NCBI RefSeq assembly: GCF_003443675.1
Contig: NZ_CP031963.1
Span: 248,001 to 312,000 of the forward strand
DNA length: 64,000 bases
Source: Aquimarina sp. BL5
Lineage (GTDB): Bacteria; Bacteroidota; Bacteroidia; Flavobacteriales; Flavobacteriaceae
Direction of reading: 5' to 3'
Part shown: in pieces, positions 1-9,570 of the stretch
Layout: each line of letters opens with the position of its first letter
Position numbering within the stretch: the stretch's first letter is position 1
The notes under the pieces: model-generated
The model's database searches: none
The model's input: the letters and a program-made list of their open reading frames with translations, nothing else
Told to the model about the DNA's origin: nothing
Translations under genes and position numbers: made by a program

Positions 1-133
1 CAGGGATTACAGTAAAACCTTCTTCTTCATCAATTCCATAATACCTGAATATGGAATATAATCCCATAACTATGGTCCAAAAAAGAATGGATTGCCATAA
101 CAATCGTATGTATTGTTTTAGATTTCGATTCAT
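1..133 (-). CDS. Partial membrane protein, N-terminal 44 codons
   Basis: A gene on the minus strand starts with ATG at 133 and runs off the left edge of the window; 44 codons are visible without a stop. The start reads MNRNLKQYIRLLWQS and is followed by one hydrophobic segment (about residues 13-30), then an acidic DEEE stretch. A short basic N-terminus before a membrane segment is typical of an inner-membrane protein, such as a membrane-anchored cyclase or sensor, but the family cannot be decided from so little sequence. Confidence 0.5.
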   Translation of the reverse strand, partial: MNRNLKQYIRLLWQSILFWTIVMGLYSIFRYYGIDEEEGFTVIP

Positions 134-276
134 TGTTAAGTATGCTTACATACCTCTAAATAAATCTAATAATTCTACTCTTATATACATTTATTTCTTT
201 TTAACATAAATGTTAAGAAATTAAGACTTGTTTTCAAAATACACTATAATATTTAATATGAAGTAGAGGAGGGTAC

Positions 277-447
277 TTATGAATTAGCTTTTGTGGATAA
301 AGAAGTTTCAATTTTAACTGCAATAATAGGAAGTTGATTACAAGTATTCTGAGTTATTACATCATGCTCACTTAAAAAGTTTAAAGGAGAAATAGTATCC
401 CAATCGATATTATTTTTAACGCAGTAGTATTTATTTAATATTCCCCG
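277..447 (-). pseudogene. Possible decayed coding fragment without start codon
   Basis: On the minus strand 56 codons are open between an upstream TAA (448-450) and a TAA at 277-279, with no ATG, GTG or TTG to begin translation. The reading has a protein-like composition (for example NNIDWDTISPLNFLSEHD), which suggests the C-terminal remnant of a gene whose 5' part is lost. I do not recognise the family. In AT-rich DNA an open stretch of this length is uncommon but can occur by chance. The rest of 134-510 shows nothing else I can support. Confidence 0.25.
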
Positions 448-510
448 TTAAACCCTAGTTAAAAGGTTTGTTTTACTTGTATTTTGGCACTAGTCTGATT
501 ATATTAAAAT

Positions 511-1152
511 ATGGAAAAAATATTAGTCGTAGGTGCAACAGGCACCACAGGAAATAAAGTCATTAATGAATTGTATAATAATCAAAATTTCGAGCCTATT
601 GCAATGGTTCGTAAGGAAGAACAACAGTCTCAATTTGAGAAACGGGGCATTAAAACGGTACTTGGAGATTTAGCAGAAGAAATAAACCACGTTACGAATG
701 GCATCGACAAAGTTGTTTTTGCTGCCGGTTCTAAGGGAAAGGCTTTGGATTTGGTAGATCGGAAAGGTGCTATGAAAATTATAGATGCTTCTAAAAAGCA
801 TAGAGTAAAAAAGTTTGTGATGCTTAGTTCTATTGGAGCTGATCAACCAAAACAATCAAATAAGCTGCAGGACTATCTTCAGGCAAAACAAGATGCTGAT
901 GAATATCTGGGTAACAGTGGGTTGGATTTTACTATTGTAAGACCTGGTACTCTTAATAATGAGGTTCCAACCGGAAAAATTACTATCAGTAAAAGTTTGG
1001 AGAATAAAGAAGGGGCTATTCCGAGAGGTGATGTTGCAAAAGTTTTAGTACAGAGCTTGCATTCGGATATCGCTAATCGAGAGGTGTTTGAAATTTTGAA
1101 CGGAGAACAACGTATTGAAGAAGCTCTAAATACTATGCCAAGCGTACAGTAA
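511..1152 (+). CDS. NAD(P)-binding atypical SDR (YwnB/NmrA-like)
   Basis: A 213-residue protein with a Rossmann nucleotide-binding motif at its very N-terminus (VVGATGTTGNKV, residues 6-17), followed by an Arg in AMVRKEE that would suit NADP(H). The SSIGAD stretch and the IVRPG segment are typical of the atypical short-chain dehydrogenases of the NAD(P)H-binding (SDR_a5, NmrA-like) group. These act as NADPH sensors, epimerases or quinone/flavin reductases; the substrate cannot be read from sequence. It is a single-gene unit ending in a clear intrinsic terminator. Cytoplasmic, with no signal peptide. Confidence 0.85.
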   Translation: MEKILVVGATGTTGNKVINELYNNQNFEPIAMVRKEEQQSQFEKRGIKTVLGDLAEEINHVTNGIDKVVFAAGSKGKALDLVDRKGAMKIIDASKKHRVKKFVMLSSIGADQPKQSNKLQDYLQAKQDADEYLGNSGLDFTIVRPGTLNNEVPTGKITISKSLENKEGAIPRGDVAKVLVQSLHSDIANREVFEILNGEQRIEEALNTMPSVQ

Positions 1153-1197
1153 TTTTTTAAAAAGCCACGGAACGATACTCAGTAGTTCCAATAAAAC

Positions 1198-1232
1198 AAA
1201 CCCCATAAACGGTTATTAGTTAATGGGGTTTT
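1198..1232 (+). terminator. Intrinsic terminator after the SDR-like gene
   Basis: Inverted arms AAACCCCAT and ATGGGGTTT enclose a 16-nt loop and end in a short T run. It lies 46 nt after the stop of the upstream plus-strand gene and also faces the minus-strand gene ending at 1256, so it may serve both. Confidence 0.8.
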
Positions 1233-1255
1233 CTAATAACATTGAGTGTGGTATA

Positions 1256-1636
1256 CTAATTTTTTTGATCTAACAGTTTTATACGTTCAATTTTATAAAA
1301 AAAGTACATACCGATAAGATATAGAGCTACATCCATCCAATCAGCCGTATATCGATACGTATTTCGAGGCAAATACCATTCAAAATAAATCGCATATCCC
1401 AAGGTTACTATTAACATTAATGGTAGTGATAGTAATATGTGGGAATCACTTCTTAACTTTCGAACAGCAGTCTGGCAGATATATAAAATAATTGGAATGC
1501 ATAAGAAATCATTCATATAATTTTGAATAATTTCAGGTAAAAAAATATTCATTCTTTGTAAACTGTAAATACAGATTGCAATAAAACAAAACGCAGGAAA
1601 GTAATAACAGTATACTTGCGGAAAATGAAATTTCAT
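1256..1636 (-). CDS. Small integral membrane protein, unknown
   Basis: A 126-residue protein with about four hydrophobic segments (roughly residues 8-24, 40-56, 68-84, 98-112) and a basic C-terminus. No catalytic motif is visible. It follows the zinc-ribbon gene by 13 nt on the same strand, so the two probably form an operon. I do not recognise a named family; a VanZ-like or DUF-type small membrane protein is possible. Confidence 0.6.
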   Translation of the reverse strand: MKFHFPQVYCYYFPAFCFIAICIYSLQRMNIFLPEIIQNYMNDFLCIPIILYICQTAVRKLRSDSHILLSLPLMLIVTLGYAIYFEWYLPRNTYRYTADWMDVALYLIGMYFFYKIERIKLLDQKN

Positions 1637-1649
1637 ATCATACTTAAAT

Positions 1650-1958
1650 TTATGCAGCGATATATCCTATAATAAATGCCAAAAATGAACCTATAGCTAA
1701 TACCACTATCCAAATAGAATAAAAAAATCGGGCGGTATATCTTATGAATACATTGGGATGTTCCCTTACGCGTTCAAAAAATAAAGTAATCTTGTTTGGC
1801 CTTTGCGATTTAGTCGCTATTGCTTTTTTTTCTAATCGTTGTTTTCTTTCCTGTTTCCTTCTTAAGACGGTATTGATTAAGGTCCCACATTCTTTACAAT
1901 AATCACTATTTAAATTTAGTGTTCCACAATTAGGACATTTTCTGTATATATCACTCAT
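1650..1958 (-). CDS. Zinc-ribbon membrane protein, unknown
   Basis: About 102 residues. The N-terminus carries two CxxC knuckles (CPNCG and CKECG) forming a zinc ribbon, followed by a strongly basic linker (RRKQERKQRLEKK) and one C-terminal membrane segment (about the last 25 residues). I chose the ATG at 1958 (MSDIYRKC); in-frame ATGs at 1964 and 1982 add a few unconserved-looking residues. The architecture, a cytoplasmic zinc ribbon tethered to the membrane, is common for small regulatory or assembly proteins of unknown role. It is probably co-transcribed with the next small membrane gene. Confidence 0.65.
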   Translation of the reverse strand: MSDIYRKCPNCGTLNLNSDYCKECGTLINTVLRRKQERKQRLEKKAIATKSQRPNKITLFFERVREHPNVFIRYTARFFYSIWIVVLAIGSFLAFIIGYIAA

Positions 1959-2279
1959 AGGCATACTTTCTTTTCCCAGCAACCTAAAGAAACTAAATTT
2001 TAAATAAATATGGATTTATATTAACTTCTCTTAAAGAATAGCTTAGTACTTTTTCTTAAAAATTTATAAGAGGCCCACTATAGTGTCTTCTCAAGTTTTT
2101 TTACTTAATTGATTGTAACGAAACAATCATAAAACCACCCAAATTGTGAGGTGAAAATACACAGTTGTGTAAAAAATCTACACTTTTGTTTTTTGGCATT
2201 ATTCTTAAATCCTTGGTATTCAATAGTGTTTGTAAATGGTATCAATTTTGGTTATCCAGAGAAGTACTAAAAACATACT
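1959..2279. other. Intergenic region, divergent promoters expected
   Basis: This AT-rich gap separates the minus-strand zinc-ribbon gene from the plus-strand glycosyltransferase and must hold both promoters. The only distinct element I see is the 10-bp palindrome CACTATAGTG at 2076-2085. No consensus TAnnTTTG promoter stands out, and no open reading frame looks coding. Confidence 0.4.
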
Positions 2280-3731
2280 ATGGAGATATCAAAATCTTTT
2301 GAGATTACAGAAGCACCAATAATTAACAATGCGTTTGGTCATCGTTTAAAGAATAGCATAGGTAATGCTTCCTCTTCTTTTATTTTGTTAGGAACATTTT
2401 TATTGTTGTTCGGTGCTGCATCATTATTTTATTTTTTACAACCCTATTTCGAAGAGATTCATTTAGCAAGGATGAATACCGTTTGGGGAATAAGTTTGAT
2501 GGTAATAGGTTTTTCCTTATTGTTGATTAAAGTTAGTTTTCTAGCATATATTTTATATTTATATCTACGTTATAAAACGATCGACACAGTATCTGATCAA
2601 GAATTACCTTTATGTACAGTAATTGTTCCAGCATATAACGAAGGAGAATTAGTATATAAAACGCTTCATAGTCTTGCAGAAAGTGATTATCCGATTGAAA
2701 AATTACAAATTATTTCTATTGATGATGGTAGTCAGGATGATACTTGGCAATGGATGGAAAAAGCAAAAAGCGAATTAGGTAACCGTGTTTCTATCTATCA
2801 ACAGCCAGAGAATAAAGGAAAAAGACATGCACTGTACAGAGGTTTTAAACTTGGTATGGGAGATGTATTTATTACAGTGGATAGCGATTCTATCGTAAAA
2901 AAAGATACGCTACGTGTTATGGCTTCTCCGTTTGTGACTAATGAAGAGTGTGGAGCAGTAGCGGGTAATGTGCGTGTATTAAATAGTGATAAAGCATTGA
3001 TTCCAAGAATGCTTAATGTAAGTTTTGCTTTTAGTTTTGAATTCATTCGTTCTGCACAGAGTGCATTAGGTTCGGTGCTATGTACTCCAGGGGCTTTATC
3101 TGCATATCGTAGAGAAGCTGTTATGAACTGTAGAGAAGCTTGGATTACACAAACATTTATGGGGCAGGTTTCTAAAATAGGAGAGGACCGTGCAATGACT
3201 AATATGATCTTAAAACAAGGATATAAAGTATTATTCCAACGAAAAGCATACGTATATACTAATTGTCCAGAACGTTATAAGAATTTATATAAAATGTTCA
3301 TCCGTTGGGAACGAAGTAACATTCGAGAGAATCTTGCGATGAGCAAATTTGCTTTTAGTAATTTTAGAGAAGGATCTAAAACTGGAACAAGAATTCTTTT
3401 GTTAAATCAATGGTTAAAAATGACAATGGCATATCCTGCTACCTTATTAATGCTATTTTTAGTTTTTACATATCCAGTTTTGTTCTTCAGTTCTACGCTG
3501 GTAAGTATCTTATTGTTCTCTAGTATTCAAGCATTTTTCTATGCTAAGAAGCATAGTTTGTCAGAATCCCTTTGGGCATATCCGTATAGTATATTTTATG
3601 CTTTTACGTTATTCTGGATCACTCCGTATGCGATAGCAACCGCAGGAAGAGGCGGTTGGCTTACACGTGACCTAACTAAAAAAGAATTAGAAGAACAAGA
3701 ACAACAACAAGTAGTTTCGATATCATCATAG
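2280..3731 (+). CDS. Membrane family-2 glycosyltransferase, hyaluronan-synthase-like
   Basis: A 483-residue processive-type GT2 enzyme. Two membrane segments (about 33-53 and 67-97) precede the catalytic domain. That domain shows VPAYNEG at 116-122, the DDG nucleotide-binding triad at 148-150, the metal-binding DSD at 201-203 and GED at 301-303 as the likely catalytic base. Two or three further hydrophobic segments follow (about 375-465). The chain-holding (Q/R)xxRW motif of processive synthases is seen only as MFIRW (339-343), with Met at the first position. It would polymerise or transfer sugars from UDP/GDP donors at the inner membrane; the product is unknown. It stands alone, without export or modification genes beside it. 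Confidence 0.85.
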   Translation: MEISKSFEITEAPIINNAFGHRLKNSIGNASSSFILLGTFLLLFGAASLFYFLQPYFEEIHLARMNTVWGISLMVIGFSLLLIKVSFLAYILYLYLRYKTIDTVSDQELPLCTVIVPAYNEGELVYKTLHSLAESDYPIEKLQIISIDDGSQDDTWQWMEKAKSELGNRVSIYQQPENKGKRHALYRGFKLGMGDVFITVDSDSIVKKDTLRVMASPFVTNEECGAVAGNVRVLNSDKALIPRMLNVSFAFSFEFIRSAQSALGSVLCTPGALSAYRREAVMNCREAWITQTFMGQVSKIGEDRAMTNMILKQGYKVLFQRKAYVYTNCPERYKNLYKMFIRWERSNIRENLAMSKFAFSNFREGSKTGTRILLLNQWLKMTMAYPATLLMLFLVFTYPVLFFSSTLVSILLFSSIQAFFYAKKHSLSESLWAYPYSIFYAFTLFWITPYAIATAGRGGWLTRDLTKKELEEQEQQQVVSISS

Positions 3732-3920
3732 TATCCCATATGATTTTAAGATTAACCAACCTGTTTATTTCCACGTCAGGGTGCTGAATGTTTGCCCCCC
3801 AATAAATTTTCAGCCCCTGAGGAGATATGCATACTTATCTTACTGAGATATTTTAAATAGTAACACCAAACTCAACTATATTTTTTGCTTATCAACGTAA
3901 TCGAGATAATCAACCTACCT

Positions 3921-3954
3921 AAAGCTCCTCCTTCCCCAAATAGGAGGAGTTTTG
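3921..3954 (+). terminator. Intrinsic terminator
   Basis: Arms CTCCTCCT (3925-3932) and AGGAGGAG (3942-3949) form an 8-bp stem flanked by AAA on the 5' side and TTTT on the 3' side. It lies about 190 nt after the glycosyltransferase. The 348-nt gap 3732-4079 holds no other supported feature; the promoter of the next gene must lie between 3955 and 4079. Confidence 0.6.
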
Positions 3955-4079
3955 CTATGTAATATATAATGGTCTCTTTTTTTCAGGGTTTACAATATCC
4001 TTGTTTTCAGGGGTAGTTATTGATAGTATGATGTTTACTTTTACATCAATAATTTGAAAGAAAAATAAGGTATTAGAAT

Positions 4080-6632
4080 ATGAGTATTGGTAAGAAGAAT
4101 ATTGTATTAGTTAGTATTGTTTATATGATCTTGGGTACTATGGGCTTTAAAGCTTTTGCACAGAAAGATACTATTTGGTATAACGAAAAATGGCAGGTAA
4201 CTTCTAAAGAAGGTGCAGCGTTTTACCGACCTCCGGTATCTAAAAAAGGTGATCTGTACTTAATAAAAGATTACTATAAGAATGGCAAGCTACAAATGCA
4301 AGGTACATCTGCTGAAAAAGACAATGATTTTTGGGAAGGTACAGTAACATGGTATAATGAAGATGGAAAAGTTCTTCAGTCTTTTACCTATAAAAATAAC
4401 CGTTTACACGGTAAGTTTATAACGTTTTATGAGGATGAAGAACTAGTAGCCGAATATAAAAATGGACGTTTTTTTTCTGGTAAAACCAATTTTGTAAACG
4501 TAAGATCTAAAACGTACACAGAGATAAAAGATAGTAGTATCAGAGAAGTTGTCTATGATACTGATCTTAGCGGAACGAGGTACGAGATTTTTAAGAAGAT
4601 TGTAAATAATTATCCACAAGAATCAGAAATAAGATATTACGGAAATCAGGGAGAGTATTTGGGTACTTCTTTAATTGATCCAGAAACCGGAAGGTATAAA
4701 GGTATGTATGTTTATTATTATAAAAACCCTTTGCGTGTAAAAAAAATAGTAGATTATAAATACAAAGGAGGAAGAACAAAGATTGGTTACTATCCTAATG
4801 GTGTGGTAAGAGAACGTTTTTTAGACAAACCAGAACCAAAAATAGAGTATTACGATCTAAAGGGTAAATTGATAAGTACAGTAGGCGTTGGAGATCCTAA
4901 TAAAAACTGGGATTTTAGAGATGGTAAACGGGTTCAATTCTATTCGGATTCTGATCCAGAAAAAATGCATTTAATTAGCTTTATAGAAGAGTTTGACGTA
5001 AATGGGAATATAGTATATGCAGAAAATTTTCACGAAAACCAGCAAACTAGTTCCAAAGTTTTCTATGAAAATAAATCTAAAAAAGAAATTATAAGTTTTG
5101 ATGAAAAAGGAAAGGAGATAGCTAAAATTACTTTTAAAAATTATGCGCCTTTTCAAGGAATTTTATTAGAAAAATCTAAATCTAAGGTTTACGAACAAGG
5201 AAAATTGATAAAGGAAACCAGTTTTTATCCGAACACTACTATACCCTTTAGTGTATTTGAAAATAAAAAAGCAATTTTTTACAAGAAGAATGGAGACACT
5301 CTAGGCGAAATCTCCTCTAAGTTAGATAGCTATTTAAGCGAAGAAGAAGGGACAAGGTTTTTTATAGATAGTCAAGGAAGAGTCATACGCAAGTCTACAT
5401 TTGTTGGAGGAATGAAAACCTACGAAAAAGAGCTTCGATATTTTGATAAAAATGATAATAAGACAAGTATTCAAGAACGGTTTTATAAAGGATATGACAA
5501 AACAAAAGAAGTCTTCTATTATCACGATGTATCAAACAAACGTTCAGTTCGTTTTTATAAAAATGGAATAAAAAGTAGAGAAGTATTTTATGATAGAAAA
5601 GGAAAAGAGATATCTACATATAATTATGAAGAAAAACACGGTTCACTTTTTACATATTTCTATGACACAGATATACTTGATCAATATCAAGAATTTAATA
5701 AAGGTAATTTAATAAAAAGTAAAAAATACCAAAAGAAATATAACAGTACAACCAAAGAATCTGATACGTATGTGCTCATAGAAGATTTAGATGTTAATAC
5801 AGAAGCAATTTTTTATAATAAAGAAGGTAAAGTAATAGCTAAATTATCATTTAAAGATCAAAAGCCATACGAAGGAGTCGGTTATGATTATATAACAAGA
5901 ACATATTATACCTTTAAACAAGGTAAAAAGAACGGAGAGTATAAAAAAATGAGATATTCTCAGAAGATTTTAGAAGAAGGTTTCTATATAAATGATTTGA
6001 AGGAAGGAGCTTTTATAACCTATGATTATAATGGGAATAAATCCTTAGTTAAGAACTATAAAAATGATAAGCTAGAGGGAGAAACGATTTATTATGATGC
6101 TTCAGGTGAGGTGATAAGTAATCTTATTTATAAGGATGATATTCCTTTTCAGGGGAAAGAAATACGAAGAGATGAGGAAATTTGGTATGAACAAGGTAAG
6201 ATCACAAAAAAAATAAAAACTACTGATAAAAAGATGGTAGTCACTAAATATATCGATGAAAATAGACAGGAAGTAATCGAGTATGCCAATGATAAGAAAA
6301 CTAAGATATACAATTACACCATAAGTAATTATAAGTTAGAAGGTGCGGTAGTACGATATGATAATAAAGGAAATGTACTTCATAAAGCGATATTTGATAA
6401 AGGAATACTAAAATCTGGTGAAGTTTTAATAAAAGAAAACTCCTATAACCTGAGAGATTATGCCAAGATGTTAGTTAAATTAAGTGATAATACCTTAGTA
6501 TTAAAATGTTATAATAAGGATGATGAAATTATGTTAGAAATTAAAGAAAAATCAAATACTTACGGAGAATACACTAATATAACTAAGTTGGGTTTAAATT
6601 TAAATTACATCGGTCCAAATATTCTGCTATAG
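4080..6632 (+). CDS. Secreted MORN/YwqK-type repeat protein, 850 residues
   Basis: A signal peptide (about residues 1-27, ending FKAFAQ) is followed by some 800 residues of degenerate repeats with the pattern Y-x-(D/N)-x-x-G-K-x-I/L, for example YYKNGKL, WYNEDGKV, FYNKEGKV and YDASGEV. This is the MORN_2 / toxin-antitoxin YwqK-family repeat, which is very common in secreted and periplasmic proteins of Flavobacteriia. At 850 residues it is long for the family. No enzymatic domain is visible, and the C-terminal 60 residues depart from the repeat. Despite the family name there is no adjacent toxin. It is probably an extracytoplasmic scaffold or binding protein. Confidence 0.75.
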   Translation: MSIGKKNIVLVSIVYMILGTMGFKAFAQKDTIWYNEKWQVTSKEGAAFYRPPVSKKGDLYLIKDYYKNGKLQMQGTSAEKDNDFWEGTVTWYNEDGKVLQSFTYKNNRLHGKFITFYEDEELVAEYKNGRFFSGKTNFVNVRSKTYTEIKDSSIREVVYDTDLSGTRYEIFKKIVNNYPQESEIRYYGNQGEYLGTSLIDPETGRYKGMYVYYYKNPLRVKKIVDYKYKGGRTKIGYYPNGVVRERFLDKPEPKIEYYDLKGKLISTVGVGDPNKNWDFRDGKRVQFYSDSDPEKMHLISFIEEFDVNGNIVYAENFHENQQTSSKVFYENKSKKEIISFDEKGKEIAKITFKNYAPFQGILLEKSKSKVYEQGKLIKETSFYPNTTIPFSVFENKKAIFYKKNGDTLGEISSKLDSYLSEEEGTRFFIDSQGRVIRKSTFVGGMKTYEKELRYFDKNDNKTSIQERFYKGYDKTKEVFYYHDVSNKRSVRFYKNGIKSREVFYDRKGKEISTYNYEEKHGSLFTYFYDTDILDQYQEFNKGNLIKSKKYQKKYNSTTKESDTYVLIEDLDVNTEAIFYNKEGKVIAKLSFKDQKPYEGVGYDYITRTYYTFKQGKKNGEYKKMRYSQKILEEGFYINDLKEGAFITYDYNGNKSLVKNYKNDKLEGETIYYDASGEVISNLIYKDDIPFQGKEIRRDEEIWYEQGKITKKIKTTDKKMVVTKYIDENRQEVIEYANDKKTKIYNYTISNYKLEGAVVRYDNKGNVLHKAIFDKGILKSGEVLIKENSYNLRDYAKMLVKLSDNTLVLKCYNKDDEIMLEIKEKSNTYGEYTNITKLGLNLNYIGPNILL

Positions 6633-6767
6633 TAATCCACGCCTAATGAACGTATAAAAAAAATAATTATGTTCAAGAGTTTTACAGGAACATAAGAGAT
6701 GGTTAATCTCGTTTTGACGTGAAAAAAGAGAAGTAATTTCGATAGAGAAAGGATATCTAACAAATCT

Positions 6768-6775
6768 TATATTTG
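6768..6775 (+). promoter_or_regulatory. Candidate -7 element (TATATTTG) of the YARHG gene
   Basis: TATATTTG matches the Bacteroidetes -7 consensus TAnnTTTG exactly and lies 28 nt before the ATG at 6804. No TTG is present at the -33 distance, so support is partial. Confidence 0.4.
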
Positions 6776-6803
6776 TAATACCAACTAACCAATCTCTTCT
6801 CTT

Positions 6804-7541
6804 ATGAAAAATATAATACTCTTTTTTCTTTTACTAATTTCCATTAATATACAAGCTCAGTTAGAGGATTGTTCATCTTGTGATACAATTACCTATACGA
6901 CAAAAGACATTGCAAAAAATAGTTTGTATGATCTACAGCTATTACGCAATGAAATTTTTGCAAGACATCAATACATTTTTAAAGACGAACGTCTATTAGA
7001 ATTCTTTCAGGAATACCTATGGTATCAACCGGATTATAATAATCCCGCAGAAGTAAATCTTAATTCGGTAGAAAACGCAAATATTGCACTTTTTAAAGCA
7101 GCTGAAGGCAGAATTAAGAAGAAAAGGCAAAGACTGTTTAGCGAATTAAAAGAATTAAAAAGAGTATTGAAAGAAAATGATACCATTACCATTAATCTCT
7201 TTATGGATGATGCATTAACAGATAAAGAGAATCTTGAAGGTGCAATTAAAGAATTGAATGGTATTTTTTCTAAAATAGATCTTAAAGATGTCAATTGGTA
7301 TAAAGATACCGCTATATACAGTGTGTCGACAGATAATGGGTTTTTAATAAGTAAAACAGAATTACTTATAGATGGTAACAAAGTTACGCTTAGTAGAGGT
7401 GATCTGGAACATTCAGAAATAATGAAAGAGCCATTTAAATATGGAAGCGATTATTACTCGGAAAGTGAGTACAGTTCTATCTGGATTTTTAGATTTGATG
7501 GACAGCAATTAAGGCTGGTAGAGCACATGATTGCAGGTTAA
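6804..7541 (+). CDS. YARHG-domain secreted protein
   Basis: A 245-residue protein with a signal peptide (about 1-18, ending NIQAQ) and a YARHG domain at about residues 38-90. The core reads LRNEIFARHQYIFK, followed by the WYQPDY segment; the signature YARHG is FARHQ here. YARHG domains are small extracellular modules of unknown function found mainly in Bacteroidetes and Firmicutes, often in lipoproteins. The C-terminal 150 residues are mixed alpha/beta with no recognised motif. Two Cys close to the signal cleavage site (CSSC) could form a disulfide. It is transcribed on its own from a likely promoter at 6768. Confidence 0.7.
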   Translation: MKNIILFFLLLISINIQAQLEDCSSCDTITYTTKDIAKNSLYDLQLLRNEIFARHQYIFKDERLLEFFQEYLWYQPDYNNPAEVNLNSVENANIALFKAAEGRIKKKRQRLFSELKELKRVLKENDTITINLFMDDALTDKENLEGAIKELNGIFSKIDLKDVNWYKDTAIYSVSTDNGFLISKTELLIDGNKVTLSRGDLEHSEIMKEPFKYGSDYYSESEYSSIWIFRFDGQQLRLVEHMIAG

Positions 7542-7635
7542 CACATAGATTTTTAATGTAAATCCTAAAAAAACGGCCTACTTAATAAATAGCAGACCGT
7601 TATAAAGAACACACTTTTAAATCAGAAAACGTTAC

Positions 7636-8358
7636 TTAAAAACTTATTCTACCGCTACCTGTATTACCACTATTAAAGCTATCCCAGCTATTATCAGTTG
7701 GACTGTCTAACCATATGTTTGGATTTGCCCAAAATCCAGAGAATCCAGTTGCGGGTAAAGTTTGATCACTGGTCCACAACTGTATTACGAAATCTGTAAC
7801 AAACCAACCATCTTGTCCTTTTAGGAACAAAGTAGCACCATCTACTTCGACCCATTCTACAGCTCGATCTGGAAACGAAGTTTTAAATAAATATGCATCC
7901 CATCCGCCTTCTCGATCATCACCAAAGTTGTCCATCCAGTTGAACGGAGGATTGAAGGTTCCTGCACTGGTTGTAAATCGAACGTAAGTTCCTACATCAC
8001 CATCGGTATCGTTGTTACTCTGATTGCCTGTAAATGTCCAAACTCTATAAAACCATTCTGTACTAAAAGCCTTATCCTGAATAGGTTGTTTGCTGATATA
8101 TTCTTTTACAGCCTGATCCCATTTAAGATTTGCTTGTTCCATACTTACATTTTCGTCAAAATGCATATGCAATAAAGGTCGGCTGGTACTGGATTCTACA
8201 TCTTTGAGTATTTCACCACTTCGGCCTGTTTTACTTTTAAATCCTTCTTCGATTGTTTCTACAGTTTCTGTGTTTACATCAGATGTTTCACAGGAGATTA
8301 CGAATAAAACTCCTATAGCTAAGGATGCGAATATCTTTAGGTTACTTAAATTTTTCAT
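7636..8358 (-). CDS. Lipoprotein of unknown function
   Basis: A 240-residue lipoprotein: the N-terminal signal ends in a lipobox (VISC, Cys at about residue 23), followed by an acidic Ser/Thr-rich linker. The C-terminal half is rich in Trp, Asp, Asn and Gly (for example WMDNFGDDREGGWDAY), as in secreted beta-sandwich carbohydrate- or lipid-binding proteins. I do not recognise the family. It has the best-defined promoter of this part of the window (8450-8477). Confidence 0.6.
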   Translation of the reverse strand: MKNLSNLKIFASLAIGVLFVISCETSDVNTETVETIEEGFKSKTGRSGEILKDVESSTSRPLLHMHFDENVSMEQANLKWDQAVKEYISKQPIQDKAFSTEWFYRVWTFTGNQSNNDTDGDVGTYVRFTTSAGTFNPPFNWMDNFGDDREGGWDAYLFKTSFPDRAVEWVEVDGATLFLKGQDGWFVTDFVIQLWTSDQTLPATGFSGFWANPNIWLDSPTDNSWDSFNSGNTGSGRISF

Positions 8359-8836
8359 TTGTTTTAATTTTATAATTAATATTTAATAATTGAGTTGGTT
8401 ATTTTTTCATATCTGCCGGCAAGAAAGAATATTAAGGCAACTGCTGTAACAAATGTATCCAGTTTTAACTCTGACAAATAGGGGGAAATATCCCATTTAA
8501 TACTCGTTTAACACCTAATTTATTTTTTAAATCATCTCGGTATAATTAGACTTTGTGTTTATCAATATGAATTATGCGTATCCCTTATGGATAAAGAGAG
8601 AAAAGATATTTTAGTAGATTGTGTCAAATCTAAAAAAAGAAGGAAATATAAAAGATTAACATTTTGTTTGTTGACCTTTTTTGATGAAGATCATTTTATG
8701 AGGATCCGATTTTTAGCATTAGCTCGCGGAAAACATTAGCTTAATAAGAATATTTTATCGAAAAATAATTAGTTGATTAATTGGCTTTGATAGCATGAGT
8801 TATTGATGGTTCATCTTTTTGCGAAATCAAAATTAA
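8359..8836. other. Intergenic region with promoter and a possible 50-codon ORF
   Basis: The gap holds the promoter of the minus-strand lipoprotein at 8450-8477. On the plus strand an ATG at 8587 opens 50 codons to TAG at 8739 (beginning MDKERKDILVDC, basic, with a hydrophobic middle). It has no recognised relatives, no good promoter and no ribosome-binding signal, so I do not call it a gene. Otherwise nothing is seen. Confidence 0.3.
8450..8477 (-). promoter_or_regulatory. Bacteroidetes-type promoter of the 7636-8358 lipoprotein
   Basis: On the minus strand TTG (8475-8477) is followed after 17 nt by TACATTTG (8450-8457). This matches the TTG-N17-23-TAnnTTTG consensus of the major sigma factor in this phylum. 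It predicts a leader of about 85 nt. Confidence 0.65.
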
Positions 8837-9553
8837 TCAAAATTGGTGATCTCCAATGGTGTCAAAAAAGGATTTTCTATAGGTATTCCCAATAGGAAGT
8901 TCTTGCTTGTCAATCCAGATGGAATCATTATCAATTTTGTCGATATGTTTCATAGAGATGATATAGGATTTATGTATCTGTATAAAACTAGATGTAGGTA
9001 AGGTTTCTTTAAAATGTTTTAGGGTGTTATAGGTTATAATTTGTTGATCCTGCAGATGGATTGCAATATAGTTTTTCAGACTTTCTACGTATTTAATATT
9101 TTTTAAAAACACCTTAGCATATTTGTTTTTTCCATCTGTTTTAAAAAAGAAAAAATCATCTGTCGTAGTAGTATCGACTGAGGGTTTTGAAGTATTACCT
9201 AGTTTTATTTTTGATATGGCTGTATAAAAACGTTCAAACTCTATTGGCTTTAGAAGATAGTCAATAGCAGCAACTTCATAACTGTCTAAAGCAAATTGAG
9301 GATACGCAGTAGTGAAAATGATTTTTGTCTTTTTGTCAATAATTTTAGATAGTTGTATCCCAGTTATTTCTGGCATTTGTATATCTAAAAAAACTAAATC
9401 AATGAGTTCGTTTTCTAAATATTTTAAACCTTCCAAAGGATTAGTAAATGTATTTTTTACTTCTAAAAAGGAAACCTTAGTACAATATTTTTCCAATAAC
9501 CTAATCGCGGCTGGTTCGTCATCGATAATTACACACGTAAATATATTCTTCAT
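8837..9553 (-). CDS. LytTR response regulator
   Basis: A 238-residue two-component regulator. The receiver domain (about 1-120) shows acidic residues DDEP at the N-terminus, the phospho-acceptor Asp in LVFLDIQMP and the Lys in LLKPIEF. The C-terminal LytTR DNA-binding domain (about 135-235) contains the KYVESLKNYIAIHL and FIQIHKSYII segments typical of the fold. It follows the histidine kinase by 17 nt on the same strand, so the pair forms one operon. Targets cannot be read; such systems often control cell-surface or extracellular genes. Confidence 0.92.
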   Translation of the reverse strand: MKNIFTCVIIDDEPAAIRLLEKYCTKVSFLEVKNTFTNPLEGLKYLENELIDLVFLDIQMPEITGIQLSKIIDKKTKIIFTTAYPQFALDSYEVAAIDYLLKPIEFERFYTAISKIKLGNTSKPSVDTTTTDDFFFFKTDGKNKYAKVFLKNIKYVESLKNYIAIHLQDQQIITYNTLKHFKETLPTSSFIQIHKSYIISMKHIDKIDNDSIWIDKQELPIGNTYRKSFFDTIGDHQF

Positions 9554-9570
9554 TTTAGAGTGTTGTAAAC